From assembly GCA_038142005.1 (NCBI GenBank), contig JAYQJE010000004.1, positions 178,030 through 242,029 of the forward strand: 64,000 nt of DNA, given 5' to 3'. The notes under the pieces are model-generated. The model did no database searches and was not told the origin of the DNA. It saw nothing but the letters and a program-made list of their open reading frames with translations. Made by a program: the position numbers and the translations under genes. Shown piece after piece: positions 37,457 through 46,170 of the stretch. The stretch is from SHAN690 sp023262195. Its GTDB lineage: Bacteria > Bacteroidota > Bacteroidia > Flavobacteriales_G > Salibacteraceae. Numbering within the stretch: the first letter of the stretch is position 1; each line of letters opens with the position of its first letter.

Positions 37457-38583
37457 TGTTTAGTATAAAAGTCTTTGATGCAATCAACGATATAGGCGAC
37501 ATCAGCATCGGTCAAGTGCAAGTGAAGTGGCAATCGAAACAAACAATCGCTAAATCTATCGGCATTGATAAGCTCACGCTCATCATGCTTTTCTTTAAAA
37601 AATTCACTCTTATGCAGGCTTAAATAGTGAAAAACCGCGCCAATACCTTTATCTTTGAGATGAGATAATAATTCATTTCGCTCCTCTACATTTCTACAAA
37701 CGATGTAAAACACATGGGCATTATTGGTGGCGTAGCTAGGAATCTTCGGTAAAGTGAACATTCCAGAAATTGCTAAGTCTTGCAGTGCGCTATAATAAGT
37801 TTCCCAAATACGTACCCTACCCGTCTGTATGGTCTCAACATTCTCTAATTGGCCATATAAATAGGCCGAAATCAACTCAGAAGGAAGAAAGGATGAGCCA
37901 AGATCGACCCAACTATACTTATCAATTTCTCCTCGAAAAAAAGCCGTTCGGTTCGTGCCTTTTTCCCAAATGATTTCAGCACGTTTCAAGAGTTCTTCAT
38001 TGTTTATCACCAATAATCCCCCTTCGCCCGACACCACATTTTTGGTTTCGTGAAATGAAAAGGTGGCACAATCACCAAAAGAGCCTAAAGGACGCCCCTT
38101 GTAGCTTGCCTCAATTGCCTGTGCAGCGTCTTCAACAAGGCTGATTTCATGTTCACTGCAAAGTTCAAGCAACTGATCCATCTCACAGGCAACGCCACCA
38201 TAATGTACCACAACAATAGCCTTGGTGCGATCTGAAATACACTCCTTTATCGAGTCTATTGATACATTCGGATGATCTTTAGATGAATCAGCAAAAACAA
38301 TTTTCGCGCCTCTGAGTGCAAACGCATTGGCCGTTGATACAAACGTATAGCTTGGAATAATCACCTCATCACCGGGCTGTATTCTGAGCAAAATAGCACT
38401 CATTTCAAGAGCATCCGTACAGGAAGTGGTCATCAATACTTTCTTGAATCCGTAGCGCGTTTGGAAAAACTCATGACAAGCCTTGGTGAACCTACCATTG
38501 CCCGCTAACCTACCATCAATGACAGCTTCATTCACATATTCAAGCTCTTGGCCAAACATGTATGGCTTATTAAATCGAATCAT
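37453..38583 (-). CDS. rffA: dTDP-4-amino-4,6-dideoxygalactose transaminase
   Basis: 376 residues, full length, closely resembling E. coli WecE/RffA along its whole length: NKPYMFGQELEYVNEAVIDGRLAGNGRFT, DEVIIPSYTFVSTANAFALRGAKIVFAD, VHYGGVACEMDQL, EDAAQAIEASYKGRPLGSFG, and the PLP-binding lysine in SFHETKNVVSGEGG (Lys181). It transfers an amino group from glutamate to dTDP-4-keto-6-deoxyglucose, giving dTDP-Fuc4N. The rmlA/rmlB genes needed for the substrate are not in the window. It is adjacent to a sulfotransferase gene (4-bp overlap). Confidence 0.93.
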   Translation of the reverse strand: MIRFNKPYMFGQELEYVNEAVIDGRLAGNGRFTKACHEFFQTRYGFKKVLMTTSCTDALEMSAILLRIQPGDEVIIPSYTFVSTANAFALRGAKIVFADSSKDHPNVSIDSIKECISDRTKAIVVVHYGGVACEMDQLLELCSEHEISLVEDAAQAIEASYKGRPLGSFGDCATFSFHETKNVVSGEGGLLVINNEELLKRAEIIWEKGTNRTAFFRGEIDKYSWVDLGSSFLPSELISAYLYGQLENVETIQTGRVRIWETYYSALQDLAISGMFTLPKIPSYATNNAHVFYIVCRNVEERNELLSHLKDKGIGAVFHYLSLHKSEFFKEKHDERELINADRFSDCLFRLPLHLHLTDADVAYIVDCIKDFYTKQ

Positions 38584-39359
38584 TTGTTTATCGCGTAATC
38601 AAAATTCCAATTGGTCAAATCTAGGTCTAGATGTGCTTGCAATTGAGCGTTGTGTGAATCGTAGTGATTATAAAGCACCTCAAGTATCTCAAGCGGGATA
38701 TCGTCATTTACAGAAGAGCTTTCATTTTTATAACGTGCATCATGTATGATACCATGGGACCTTACACCCAAGTACCTCCAAATAATATCATAGCTGTTTT
38801 GCTCCAATAGATCTTCAAAAATTAAGGGCAAGATTTGATCTCGATCAAACACCTCATAATAAGGCGTTAACAAGGTGTAGTATTCCCCTCGACCCAGATA
38901 ATTGAATGGATCAACTGAAATATCGGAAGATAACAGTGGTGGTTGTTGTTGATCGATGAAAACTTCTTTCAACGAGCGGTTTTCAAGTCCATTTTTTACA
39001 CTGAATCGATAATTAGAAATCGCCCTTTCGACAGGATTGCGCATTATAACAATGAGCTTGGCATTGGGTATGGTTTGTTTGATGCGCTGCGCTACATCAG
39101 AAAGCTCATAATAGCTTGTACTCTTTTCGCCAAGCCATGCGGCATTCTTACTGTTCTTAAAAACCTGAGTAAAATAATCCTCATAGTTACAATCGCCCGA
39201 AAGAAAATACTTCGGCTCAGGCCTTACAGGTTTAGCCATAGAGATCTCTGGATGCTGATCGAGTATGCCATAAAGCACGGTAGAGCCCGACCTTTGCGCA
39301 CCAATAATGACGAGATGCTCGTTTTCAACCAATGCGCTCTCTGATTTGATACGGCTCAC
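38580..39359 (-). CDS. PAPS-dependent sulfotransferase
   Basis: 259 residues of the Sulfotransfer_1 family. The 5'-phosphosulfate loop is HLVIIGAQRSGSTVLYGILDQHP (about 15-37) and the 3'-phosphate-binding segment is LIVIMRNPVERAISNYRF; FEDLLEQNSYDIIWRYLGV follows as in glycan sulfotransferases. It would sulfate a surface glycan using PAPS. Three sulfotransferases occur in this locus, suggesting a sulfated extracellular polysaccharide, in keeping with marine bacteria. Confidence 0.85.
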   Translation of the reverse strand: MSRIKSESALVENEHLVIIGAQRSGSTVLYGILDQHPEISMAKPVRPEPKYFLSGDCNYEDYFTQVFKNSKNAAWLGEKSTSYYELSDVAQRIKQTIPNAKLIVIMRNPVERAISNYRFSVKNGLENRSLKEVFIDQQQPPLLSSDISVDPFNYLGRGEYYTLLTPYYEVFDRDQILPLIFEDLLEQNSYDIIWRYLGVRSHGIIHDARYKNESSSVNDDIPLEILEVLYNHYDSHNAQLQAHLDLDLTNWNFDYAINK

Positions 39360-40239
39360 TCGAAGCGAGTTGATTCATGATGCGTGCGAGATACTCTCCC
39401 ATAATTCCGAGCATGATTAAGATAAAACCACATAAGAAAGACAACAATGCCACTATAGTTGTCCAGCCTTCCACCTCGGTGCCTAAAAAAATCGACTTAG
39501 CGATGTAGAATACACCCGCTAAAAAGCTCAGAAGACTGATAACAATTCCTGCACCACTCACTATCTTCAATGGATATGAAGAGTAGTTAAAGAGCAATCG
39601 CGCTACCAACCGAAGAATCCGAATCAAGGTATAATTCGAGCTTCCGATTTCTCGCTTGTGATGTTCCGTTTTGACATTGGCCATTTTAGAAGCGCTCATC
39701 AATAAGAGTCCAGGTATATATGGATAGTTTGTCTTGTATGCCAATAACCGTGTTGCGGTATCTCTATTGAATATTCTAAAGTTTGTCAGATTTATATATT
39801 TTGGTTTTCCAAATATTTTGTTGTTGAAATACGCGATGATACGAGACCCCATTTTTCTAAATCCTGCATGCATTTTTTGATGGAACTCTGCAAAAACCAA
39901 ATCGTATCCTTCATCGATCTTTCGAATCAGATGCGTGAGTTCTTCAGGAGGGTTCTGAAGGTCATCATCCATAGTGATGATAAAATCTCCTGTACTTTCT
40001 TTAATGCCGCAATAAACTGCAGTATGTTGGCCATAGTTTCTAAGCAGGTTTATCGCTTTTATGCGGCTGTCAGCCTTTGCCGCTCGCTCAAGAATTTCCC
40101 AACTATCGTCTGGGCTTCCATCGTTGACCATTACGAGCTCAACCTTAAAGCCTTCATTTTCAGATACACCAAGAATTCTAGAAATTGTTTTTTCTAAAAT
40201 CTTCTCGCTTCTGTAAACCGGTATTACAATTGAATATAT
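39325..40239 (-). CDS. Family 2 glycosyltransferase with C-terminal membrane anchor (DPM1/ArnC-like)
   Basis: The open frame reaches 40239 and opens with YSIVIPVYRSEKILEKTISRIL, the canonical GT-A N-terminus. No ATG, GTG or TTG lies between the upstream stop (TAG 40240-40242) and that motif, so the start was probably lost to an indel. The first in-frame ATG (40131, MVNDGSPDDSW) is internal. Features: VNDGSPDDSW, TMDDDLQNPPEE (catalytic Asp cluster), GSSNYTLIR and two C-terminal TM helices (~205-225 and ~235-258 in the 268-residue part). Such enzymes move a sugar onto undecaprenyl phosphate on the cytoplasmic face. Its 3' end overlaps the sulfotransferase gene by 35 bp. Confidence 0.82.
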   Translation of the reverse strand: MYSIVIPVYRSEKILEKTISRILGVSENEGFKVELVMVNDGSPDDSWEILERAAKADSRIKAINLLRNYGQHTAVYCGIKESTGDFIITMDDDLQNPPEELTHLIRKIDEGYDLVFAEFHQKMHAGFRKMGSRIIAYFNNKIFGKPKYINLTNFRIFNRDTATRLLAYKTNYPYIPGLLLMSASKMANVKTEHHKREIGSSNYTLIRILRLVARLLFNYSSYPLKIVSGAGIVISLLSFLAGVFYIAKSIFLGTEVEGWTTIVALLSFLCGFILIMLGIMGEYLARIMNQLASSEPYQIRERIG

Positions 40240-41062
40240 CTAATATGGTTAAAGCTAATTACCAATAATCCACTTTCTTCGTTTTCATTCAATGATTTAC
40301 GTACTGCTTCAGAGGCCTGACAAACTGCATGATCTGAAAAATGCGTAGCATCATAAAACGGATCTTGCATAACTTCAACATGCAGTGTGTCCAAGGGTAG
40401 TTCAAACTCCTCTGAAATTCTTACTAAGGTTTCGTCATAATGCTCCTGAATTGTCATGAAGTCGGTATCTGAAAGTTGCTCCTACCGGAAATGAGACCAA
40501 TGATCTAAATGTCTTAACGCGTCAAATAAGAGTTATGATGAATTACCTCAAGAATCTTTGAAATATAAACTTGACGTTTTGCTGAATCAACTTTATTGGG
40601 ATAGCGCCCGTGGCCATTGGAGTTGAAATTACTTGGTGAAAACTCATATAAGATATTGTTTCGCAAAACCGTTTTAAAATCAACCTCATATGCATCAGAC
40701 TGATAAACTTCGTATAACGCGAATAGCATCTAACTGGAAACCAGCCTGCGATCTGTCTTGGCTATAGCGATAATACAGTGGTCCTATTCCAATTAAAGCA
40801 TCGCTTCCACTTGGCAGCCTATTCGCAAATGAAACGAGATCATAGTATCCGTTTCCATACCTCGCATTACTGTAAGCATCCTTGTGTAAGGATAAAACTT
40901 CAGGATCAATACCTGAACCATTTGAGAATCTCCCCAAATCCAAGTTCGGGGACTTAAAACATTCAACAGCGACCAATAGTTAATAAAGAAAACATGCCAA
41001 ACTAGTAAAGCTCCAAGCATCCAAAGCAGAATCATTGCGCAATATTTGACAAATGATTTCAT
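40224..41062 (-). CDS. SGNH/AlgX-like O-acetylation partner protein (multiply frameshifted)
   Basis: Reconstructed from four open pieces (40793-41062, 40695-40976, 40514-40729, 40224-40457). It begins with a signal-anchor (MKSFVKYCAMILLWMLGALLVWHVFFINYW), then WIWGDSQMVQGIDPEVL with the SGNH-type GDS serine motif, then YDLVSFANRLPSGSDALIGIGPLYYRYSQ. Near the C-terminus, FYDATHFSDHAVCQASEAV is in the position of the catalytic Asp-His pair. Shifts include GG that should be GGG near 40925 and extra or missing bases near 40725, 40503 and 40480. It directly follows the MBOAT gene, the arrangement of AlgI with AlgJ/AlgX. I infer a periplasmic glycan O-acetyltransferase or esterase of about 275 residues. 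Confidence 0.6.
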
Positions 41063-41430
41063 CAGAACTGAAAATATATAAACTCTGTAGCCGTCTCTCT
41101 GAAGACGAAAACCAACATCATAACAAAACCAAGCACAGGTATTTCCAACTTTCCAAGATTCAATTGTTCCAGTCGTTCATCCTGTCTAATAGGCCATTCA
41201 AGCAGTAGCAATATCAAAGGAAAAGTAATGTAATATCCATTCTCCAAATTTCCGCCTTTGGTCATACCTTTAAAATAAAGTAGTGCATCGGTAAACGATT
41301 CTGCGCGAAAGAACACCCAACCGATGCAAACGCAAACAAATGTGGCAATTACTGATATCCACTCACCAATTCCATAGTTCGTGCTTGCATCATCAGACAC
41401 ATGCTTTCTATTTGTACCGAGGAGCAGCAT
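41062..41430 (-). CDS. MBOAT O-acyltransferase (AlgI-like), C-terminal part (frameshifted)
   Basis: The C-terminal membrane segments of the acyltransferase. The in-frame sequence actually resumes near 41462 after the C run 41460-41463 (GGGG that should be GGGGG), reading WGALFHAILFLPMLLLGTNRK. The ATG at 41430 is thus internal. It contains WISVIATFVCVCIGWVFFRAESFTDALLYFKGM, a conserved AlgI-type segment, and ends FVFRETATEFIYFQF. The stop abuts the start of the SGNH partner. Confidence 0.82.
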   Translation of the reverse strand: MLLLGTNRKHVSDDASTNYGIGEWISVIATFVCVCIGWVFFRAESFTDALLYFKGMTKGGNLENGYYITFPLILLLLEWPIRQDERLEQLNLGKLEIPVLGFVMMLVFVFRETATEFIYFQF

Positions 41431-42466
41431 AGGAAGAAAAAGTATAGCATGAAAAAGCGCCCCAAGCTATGAATGTCCAATTTGCGCCATGCCAAAACCC
41501 ACTAACTATGAAAATGATGAACACGTTTCGTATTTGACTTATTCGATTACCTCTTGATCCACCGAGCGGGATATACAGATAGTCACGAAACCATGTAGAC
41601 AAACTGATATGCCATTTTCTCCAAAATTCACCGATGTTTCTCGAAAAATATGGGAACTTAAAATTTGACATAAGTTCAAAACCCAGTAGACGCGCGGTAC
41701 CGATAGCAATGTCCGAGTATCCAGAAAAATCGCCATAAATCTGAAAGGCAAATAACACGGCCCCAACTGCCAATGTACCGCCTGACATATCATGATAGTT
41801 TGCAAAAATCTCGTTGACAATTGGAGCGAGACTATCTGCGATGACAATTTTCTTAAACAAGCCCCAAATAATTAATCTCACCCCTGCTTTTGCTAAGCCT
41901 ACGTCAAACGTTCGTCTATGGCTAAATTGTGGCAGAAGGTGCTTAGCGCGTTCAATTGGCCCGGCAACAAGCTGTGGGAAAAAACTCACATAAGCTGCAA
42001 ATTGAAGGAGGTTATTTGTAGGCTCCATTTTTCTGTTGTATACATCCAAAGTGTAGGAAAGGGTTTGGAATGTGTAGAAGCTAATACCAACGGGAAGTAT
42101 TATGGAAAGTGTCCAGGTGTCCGTATGTATTCCGAAGGTTTTGAATAAAACCTCGAGCTCCCCGACAAAAAAGTTGAAATACTTGAAGAAGAATAACATG
42201 CCTAGGTTGGAGAACAAACTGATAGACACCCATTTTTTTCTATGAGTTTGCTCTGACGATTGTGCAATTCTATTGGCCGATACAAAATCGATGATGGTAG
42301 AAAGTGCAATGAGCGTTAAAAATCGCCAATCCCACCATCCATAGAATACATAGCTGGCAACAAGAACGAACAAATTTTGCCACTTAAGGTCGAAGCGCTG
42401 AACAAGCCAATAAACAGCAAATACAATGAGAAGAAAAACAGCAAAAATTGGTGTGGAAAAAACCAT
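41408..42466 (-). CDS. MBOAT O-acyltransferase (AlgI-like), N-terminal part
   Basis: 352 residues of a polytopic membrane-bound O-acyltransferase that moves acetyl groups across the inner membrane for polysaccharide O-acetylation. Landmarks: MVFSTPIFAVFLLIVFAVYW, FYGWWDWRFLTLIALSTIIDF, LPVGISFYTFQTLSYTLDVY, FFPQLVAGPIERA, FQIYGDFSGYSDIAIG, FWRKWHISLSTWFRDYLYIPLGG, and VSGFWHGANWTFIAWGA with the catalytic His. The C-terminal stretch (CYTFSSYAAPRYK) is out of frame. The complete protein is about 468 residues. It follows the GT-C gene by 1-bp overlap. Confidence 0.92.
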   Translation of the reverse strand: MVFSTPIFAVFLLIVFAVYWLVQRFDLKWQNLFVLVASYVFYGWWDWRFLTLIALSTIIDFVSANRIAQSSEQTHRKKWVSISLFSNLGMLFFFKYFNFFVGELEVLFKTFGIHTDTWTLSIILPVGISFYTFQTLSYTLDVYNRKMEPTNNLLQFAAYVSFFPQLVAGPIERAKHLLPQFSHRRTFDVGLAKAGVRLIIWGLFKKIVIADSLAPIVNEIFANYHDMSGGTLAVGAVLFAFQIYGDFSGYSDIAIGTARLLGFELMSNFKFPYFSRNIGEFWRKWHISLSTWFRDYLYIPLGGSRGNRISQIRNVFIIFIVSGFWHGANWTFIAWGAFSCYTFSSYAAPRYK

Positions 42467-43349
42467 TAATCAATCTCTTTAATCTTGCCAAGTTTATCTG
42501 TGTAGGCTTTGAAAAGTATGGCAAAACCGATGGCGAATAGCGGAATGGCTGGTAATAGATACCGATTCTCTATTCTCCCCATCGCCACGTGTATCAGTAT
42601 GAATGCTAGGGCAGTACCAACAATAAGTCTGGCATCAAATGATTTAACGAAAAACAGAGCAACCAACCCTGCAAAAAGACCCAACAATAAACCATAATAT
42701 GAAAGCATGAAATACCCCTCAATGCTTTAAACATTAGAGTGTTTTGCTTAAATGGCGAGAAGGAATCCTTGATCATCAAGAAGTCTTTCAAAAAAGTCAA
42801 CCGGATAGTCACCATGAAGTGAAAGGGATGTTCATCAATAAAAGACTCAGCATATTTCCAAAATCGATTTTCAATGCTTTTATCCATAGCCAGAGAATCC
42901 TCGCTCGAAAGCTGACCACTAAGCATAAGGTGCCAATCAGACCTTAAATTTCGCATGGTATCTAGATTAAACTCGCTGGTATAGATGTATGATGGAAACG
43001 GATCGGATGCAGCATGCACCGAATCGTACATATAGCTGGAAGGTGGTACAAACCACACACGCGCATCTTTACCCTGCCAAGACTGAAACTGCTGCCCTGT
43101 TCTCCGGCAAAAGGATCGGAAAGCTTGGTCTGCACCTTTAGAGCTTAATGTAGGTGTGAGGGGTATAAATGCTTCAAAGGTTTGGTAGTTTCGATATGTC
43201 CAGATCGACAATACCAAGGTTGGTGTAAGAAAAAATAGGGTCAACAATTTGAAGGCATTCCTAATTGGATACTTTTTGAGCCACATATGGATTAACAATC
43301 CCACACCCAATGCAGCGATGAAAAGAATTCCAATAGGCTTGAGCAGCAC
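42466..43349 (-). CDS. GT-C (ArnT/PMT-like) membrane glycosyltransferase, C-terminal part (frameshifted)
   Basis: Two open pieces, 42606-43349 and 42466-42708, belong to the protein that starts at 43939. The shift between them is at the TTT run 42726-42728 (one base short); corrected it reads NTLMFKSIEGYFMLSYYGLLLG. The region has several TM helices separated by a periplasmic domain (PLTPTLSSKGADQAFRSFCRRTGQQF...), ending GRIENRYLLPAIPLFAIGFAILFKAY, a C-terminal layout usual for GT-C enzymes that use polyprenyl-phosphate sugars. Confidence 0.72.
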
Positions 43350-43939
43350 AAAAACCGAGGCAAAAAAAGATATCCATATGGCTCGACTCGCTTTTTATCT
43401 GATTTCCAAAGCAAGAGTTGGTACACACAAAATATCATGGCAAATGTGGCAAGCACCTCAGACATACCCATATATCCATACATTGTCAAACGCGGGTAAA
43501 GTGCAAATCCAAAGGCCAGAGCAAAGGCCATTATTTTAGAAACAAATCGATGGCTTAGCCTAAAGACTATAGCAGTGGTCCCGATATGGAAAACCAAGTT
43601 TAATAATGCGAAAAGATTTAATCCTAAGGATTTACCAAACAGAAAGTATAGAGGCCCGTAAAAAGGCAGAAATCCGGGCATTCTAAAAGCCGTAGGGCCC
43701 GAATTCATGGCATAGGTTCCATTCGAAATGAGGTTTTCGATAGGATCCAAATATGAATGCGCATCGTTACCGTAAAAAAACCAACCAACACGCTCTTCGG
43801 GCCTAAACCCAAACTGCAATTCGAGAAACCAAAAAGTGAAGAATACTGCAGAGTTTACGAGCGACAGAATAATAAAAATGCGCTTATAACTCAGATAATG
43901 TTCATCTCGCTTCAAGTATGTATTTATGGTTGGTATCAT
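43292..43939 (-). CDS. GT-C (ArnT/PMT-like) membrane glycosyltransferase, N-terminal part
   Basis: 215-residue N-terminal piece: first TM at about 20-40, then FYGNDAHSYLDPIENLISNGTYAMNSGPTAFRMPGFLPFYGPLYFLFG. This is the periplasmic loop of GT-C enzymes with an acidic GNDA motif and the RMPGFLPFYGPLY signature. The frame breaks at the T run 43392-43396; with one more A on the coding strand it reads SDKKASRAIWISFFASVFVLLKPIG into the next part. The complete protein is about 490 residues. The ATG overlaps the upstream glycosyltransferase stop as ATGA. Confidence 0.75.
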   Translation of the reverse strand: MIPTINTYLKRDEHYLSYKRIFIILSLVNSAVFFTFWFLELQFGFRPEERVGWFFYGNDAHSYLDPIENLISNGTYAMNSGPTAFRMPGFLPFYGPLYFLFGKSLGLNLFALLNLVFHIGTTAIVFRLSHRFVSKIMAFALAFGFALYPRLTMYGYMGMSEVLATFAMIFCVYQLLLWKSDKKRVEPYGYLFLPRFLCCSSLLEFFSSLHWVWDC

Positions 43940-44420
43940 AGCCTTTTTGCGAATTCAATCATACGTTGAGCGTTTTTAGTCCAAACGTGCTCGTGCTTTA
44001 TTTTTCGCCCAATGTCATTCCTATGCTCTTTCGCAAACTTTCATTTGATCCTAAATTGAGCATCTGTTTGCAAAGTTCGCCAACCGATCCATCGTATAAA
44101 ATGGCAGTTTCGTTATGTGTTAACACATCCCTCATATTTCCATCATCTGGGGCTATGATAGCTTTAGACAAAGCACCATATTCAAAGGTTTTAATGGGTG
44201 AACCATACCATGAGTGTTTTGGGTTTACACATATATCCATGGCATCAATATGCTCCCATACTTGCGAATGAGGAACCCTTCCTGTAAATATTACTCGGTC
44301 ATCGAGAGAGTTTCTTTTGGAATAGACTTTTAGTTGTTGAAGCATTTCTCCATCACCCACAATCAATAATTTCAGATTTGTATCCTGTTTAGATGCTTTT
44401 TCAAAAGCTTCTAAAAGCAA
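43936..44420 (-). CDS. Glycosyltransferase family 4, C-terminal part (frameshifted)
   Basis: Donor-binding half of the GT4 starting at 45133: LKLLIVGDGEMLQQLKVYS, DRVIFTGRVPHSQVWEHIDAMDICVNP, SPIKTFEYGALSKAIIAPDDGNMRDVL. A further one-base gap at 44016-44021 (GGAATG) hides the real end. Corrected, the protein continues SIGNDIGRKIKHEHVWTKNAQRMIEFAKRL and stops at 43936-43938, overlapping the next gene's ATG by ATGA. That overlap supports the correction. Confidence 0.82.
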
Positions 44421-45133
44421 ATCAACCCCATGATACGGAAGTATTGCGCCAATAAATCCAACAACAACATCCGTTTTTTGATTCCAAGTCGATCTCGAGT
44501 AGAGGTTGATTCAAGCTCAATCTGAACACGATCCAAATTGATTGCATTTGGTATAACCTCAATACGTTTTTCTGCAATGCCATAGGTGCGCTCTAGAAAT
44601 TTTCCAAGCGGACTCGAAACTGGGCAAAACCCAGTAGAGAGTCGCATTTTAGCCACTTCTACTTTGATGGCACTTTGAGTGAGTAGAGATGCTCCTTCAA
44701 GTTCTAGCCACTCTTCTTCACAGGGTGCATTGACTTCGTAAATGTGTTTAATCCCAAATTCCTTTGCCACCACCGAGCCTTGCTTCAATAGGTATTCTGA
44801 GCGTTCGTATATAAGATCGGGATGGTGCTCCTTAACCGCTTGACGTAATCTTGGGCCTGCAATATTTGTATCATGCCGCATCAGTTTAAAGTCCTTCAGC
44901 GTGCGCCATAGTATAGGTGGAACAAACTTCTTCAATATGGATACAAAACCACTAGGCCGTTGATTGATGGTTGCTTTTGGTAAACCACTTTTCTCGGCAC
45001 CACCAATTATCACCGGTACCACCTCATGACCTAATTGGCGCAAAGCCCCAATCATTTCTCGCTGATGCGTGCTATAACCTACATCGCTTACGATGTCGTG
45101 TGTTGGGTGTGGTGAGAAGTAAATGATTTTCAT
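44411..45133 (-). CDS. Glycosyltransferase family 4, N-terminal part
   Basis: 240 residues: MKIIYFSPHPTHDIVSDVGYSTHQREMIGALRQLGHEVVPVIIG (acceptor domain), ERSEYLLKQGSVVAKEFGIKHIYEVNAP, and IPNAINLDRVQIELEST before the donor domain. The frame is lost at the A/T run 44474-44479. With one more A it reads LGIKKTDVVVGFIGAILPYHGVDLLLEAFEK and continues in the other part. The complete enzyme is about 399 residues. It overlaps the cupin-like gene stop by 4 bp. Confidence 0.82.
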   Translation of the reverse strand: MKIIYFSPHPTHDIVSDVGYSTHQREMIGALRQLGHEVVPVIIGGAEKSGLPKATINQRPSGFVSILKKFVPPILWRTLKDFKLMRHDTNIAGPRLRQAVKEHHPDLIYERSEYLLKQGSVVAKEFGIKHIYEVNAPCEEEWLELEGASLLTQSAIKVEVAKMRLSTGFCPVSSPLGKFLERTYGIAEKRIEVIPNAINLDRVQIELESTSTRDRLGIKKRMLLLDLLAQYFRIMGLICF

Positions 45134-46116
45134 GCGGGTACTTGCGCATTAAACGCCTTACGCAAATCGTTTAAGCGAATTTCCTTCTTCGGGATATTGA
45201 TTTCCTCTTTGCCATACAAAGGTGGTATCGATTCACCAGTTAAAAGGTACGGCAACCATGTTTTCCATGCCATTGGCAAGTCACTTTTGGCCAGCATCTG
45301 CTCAACAAATGCATCATTTTTATATCCCATTCTTTGCACAAAGTGACACACAGCCTGCACATAATTCTTTGAAACCTCATCGCCAAGTTGCTCCTTATAA
45401 GTGGCAAAATAGTCTTCTTCTGTTATGCTAAGCACCTTACCATCTTCAACATAATACTGTTTCACACCCTTAGGTGCTACTCCGACCTTTTTATCCAAAC
45501 CCAAAGCATGAATTATGGCAATAATCACTTTCTTAAAAGGCTTGACCAAAGGATGGTTTCTCAACCCATCGGTTGGTAGTTTTTTGTCTGGAGACCACAG
45601 AACTAACGTGGTGGTGGTATCCGCCATATTGAATACGATATGTGGTTCCCAGCTTTCCACAATATTGATTTCACCATGCCCATGAAAGAAATCTTTAGTC
45701 AAAGACATATCAACCTTACCATCTGCCGTCTCATTGATTTCCTTTCCAAAATGGCAGGTGTGATAGCCTGGTCCAAAAAGCGTGAATGAACTAAGAAGAT
45801 AATTGTTATGGTGATGGATAATGTTTGCCGCTTTCTCTGTATCGCCTGATTTTACAGGAGGAAAGATGTGATACTTTATATAGAAATGATTGTTTTCGTA
45901 GACGTATAAAAACGGAATCTCATAGTTACTCCACTTACGTTTCAGGTATCCTTCATCTTTCAAATTCGTTTCAAACACTTCGGATAAAAAATCAATCTCC
46001 CCCATTTTTCGCATGATCGGATGACTCTTTTTATGAAACTCCATACGATCTGAAAGTGCATCTGAAAGTCCTATGATTTCAGAGACTAAAGAATTCTTTT
46101 TGGGTGGTTCGAACAT
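45130..46116 (-). CDS. Uncharacterised cupin-like protein in the polysaccharide locus
   Basis: 328 residues, no signal peptide, no TM. I do not recognise the family. Two segments look like cupin metal-binding motifs: AANIIHHHNNYLLSSFTLFGPGYHTCHFGKEI (about 91-122, three His and a later Glu) and HGHGEINIVESWEPHIVFNMADTTTTLVLWSPD (about 145-177, with a His and Asn). The C-terminal third is helical (YVQAVCHFVQRMGYKNDAFVEQML). It lies between two GT4 genes with a 4-bp overlap to the downstream one, so it should contribute to glycan synthesis or modification, possibly as a metal-dependent isomerase, epimerase or oxygenase. Function not assignable. Confidence 0.7.
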   Translation of the reverse strand: MFEPPKKNSLVSEIIGLSDALSDRMEFHKKSHPIMRKMGEIDFLSEVFETNLKDEGYLKRKWSNYEIPFLYVYENNHFYIKYHIFPPVKSGDTEKAANIIHHHNNYLLSSFTLFGPGYHTCHFGKEINETADGKVDMSLTKDFFHGHGEINIVESWEPHIVFNMADTTTTLVLWSPDKKLPTDGLRNHPLVKPFKKVIIAIIHALGLDKKVGVAPKGVKQYYVEDGKVLSITEEDYFATYKEQLGDEVSKNYVQAVCHFVQRMGYKNDAFVEQMLAKSDLPMAWKTWLPYLLTGESIPPLYGKEEINIPKKEIRLNDLRKAFNAQVPA

Positions 46117-46170
46117 ATTTATCGTATTCCAGCGCCAACAAATGTACAGTAGAACTAAGGCTCAGTTCAT

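Noticed and set aside
39325..40131. ATG at 40131 as the true start of the GT2 gene
   Set aside because: It would remove SIVIPVYRSEK, the nucleotide-binding strand of GT-A enzymes, which is present in frame upstream.
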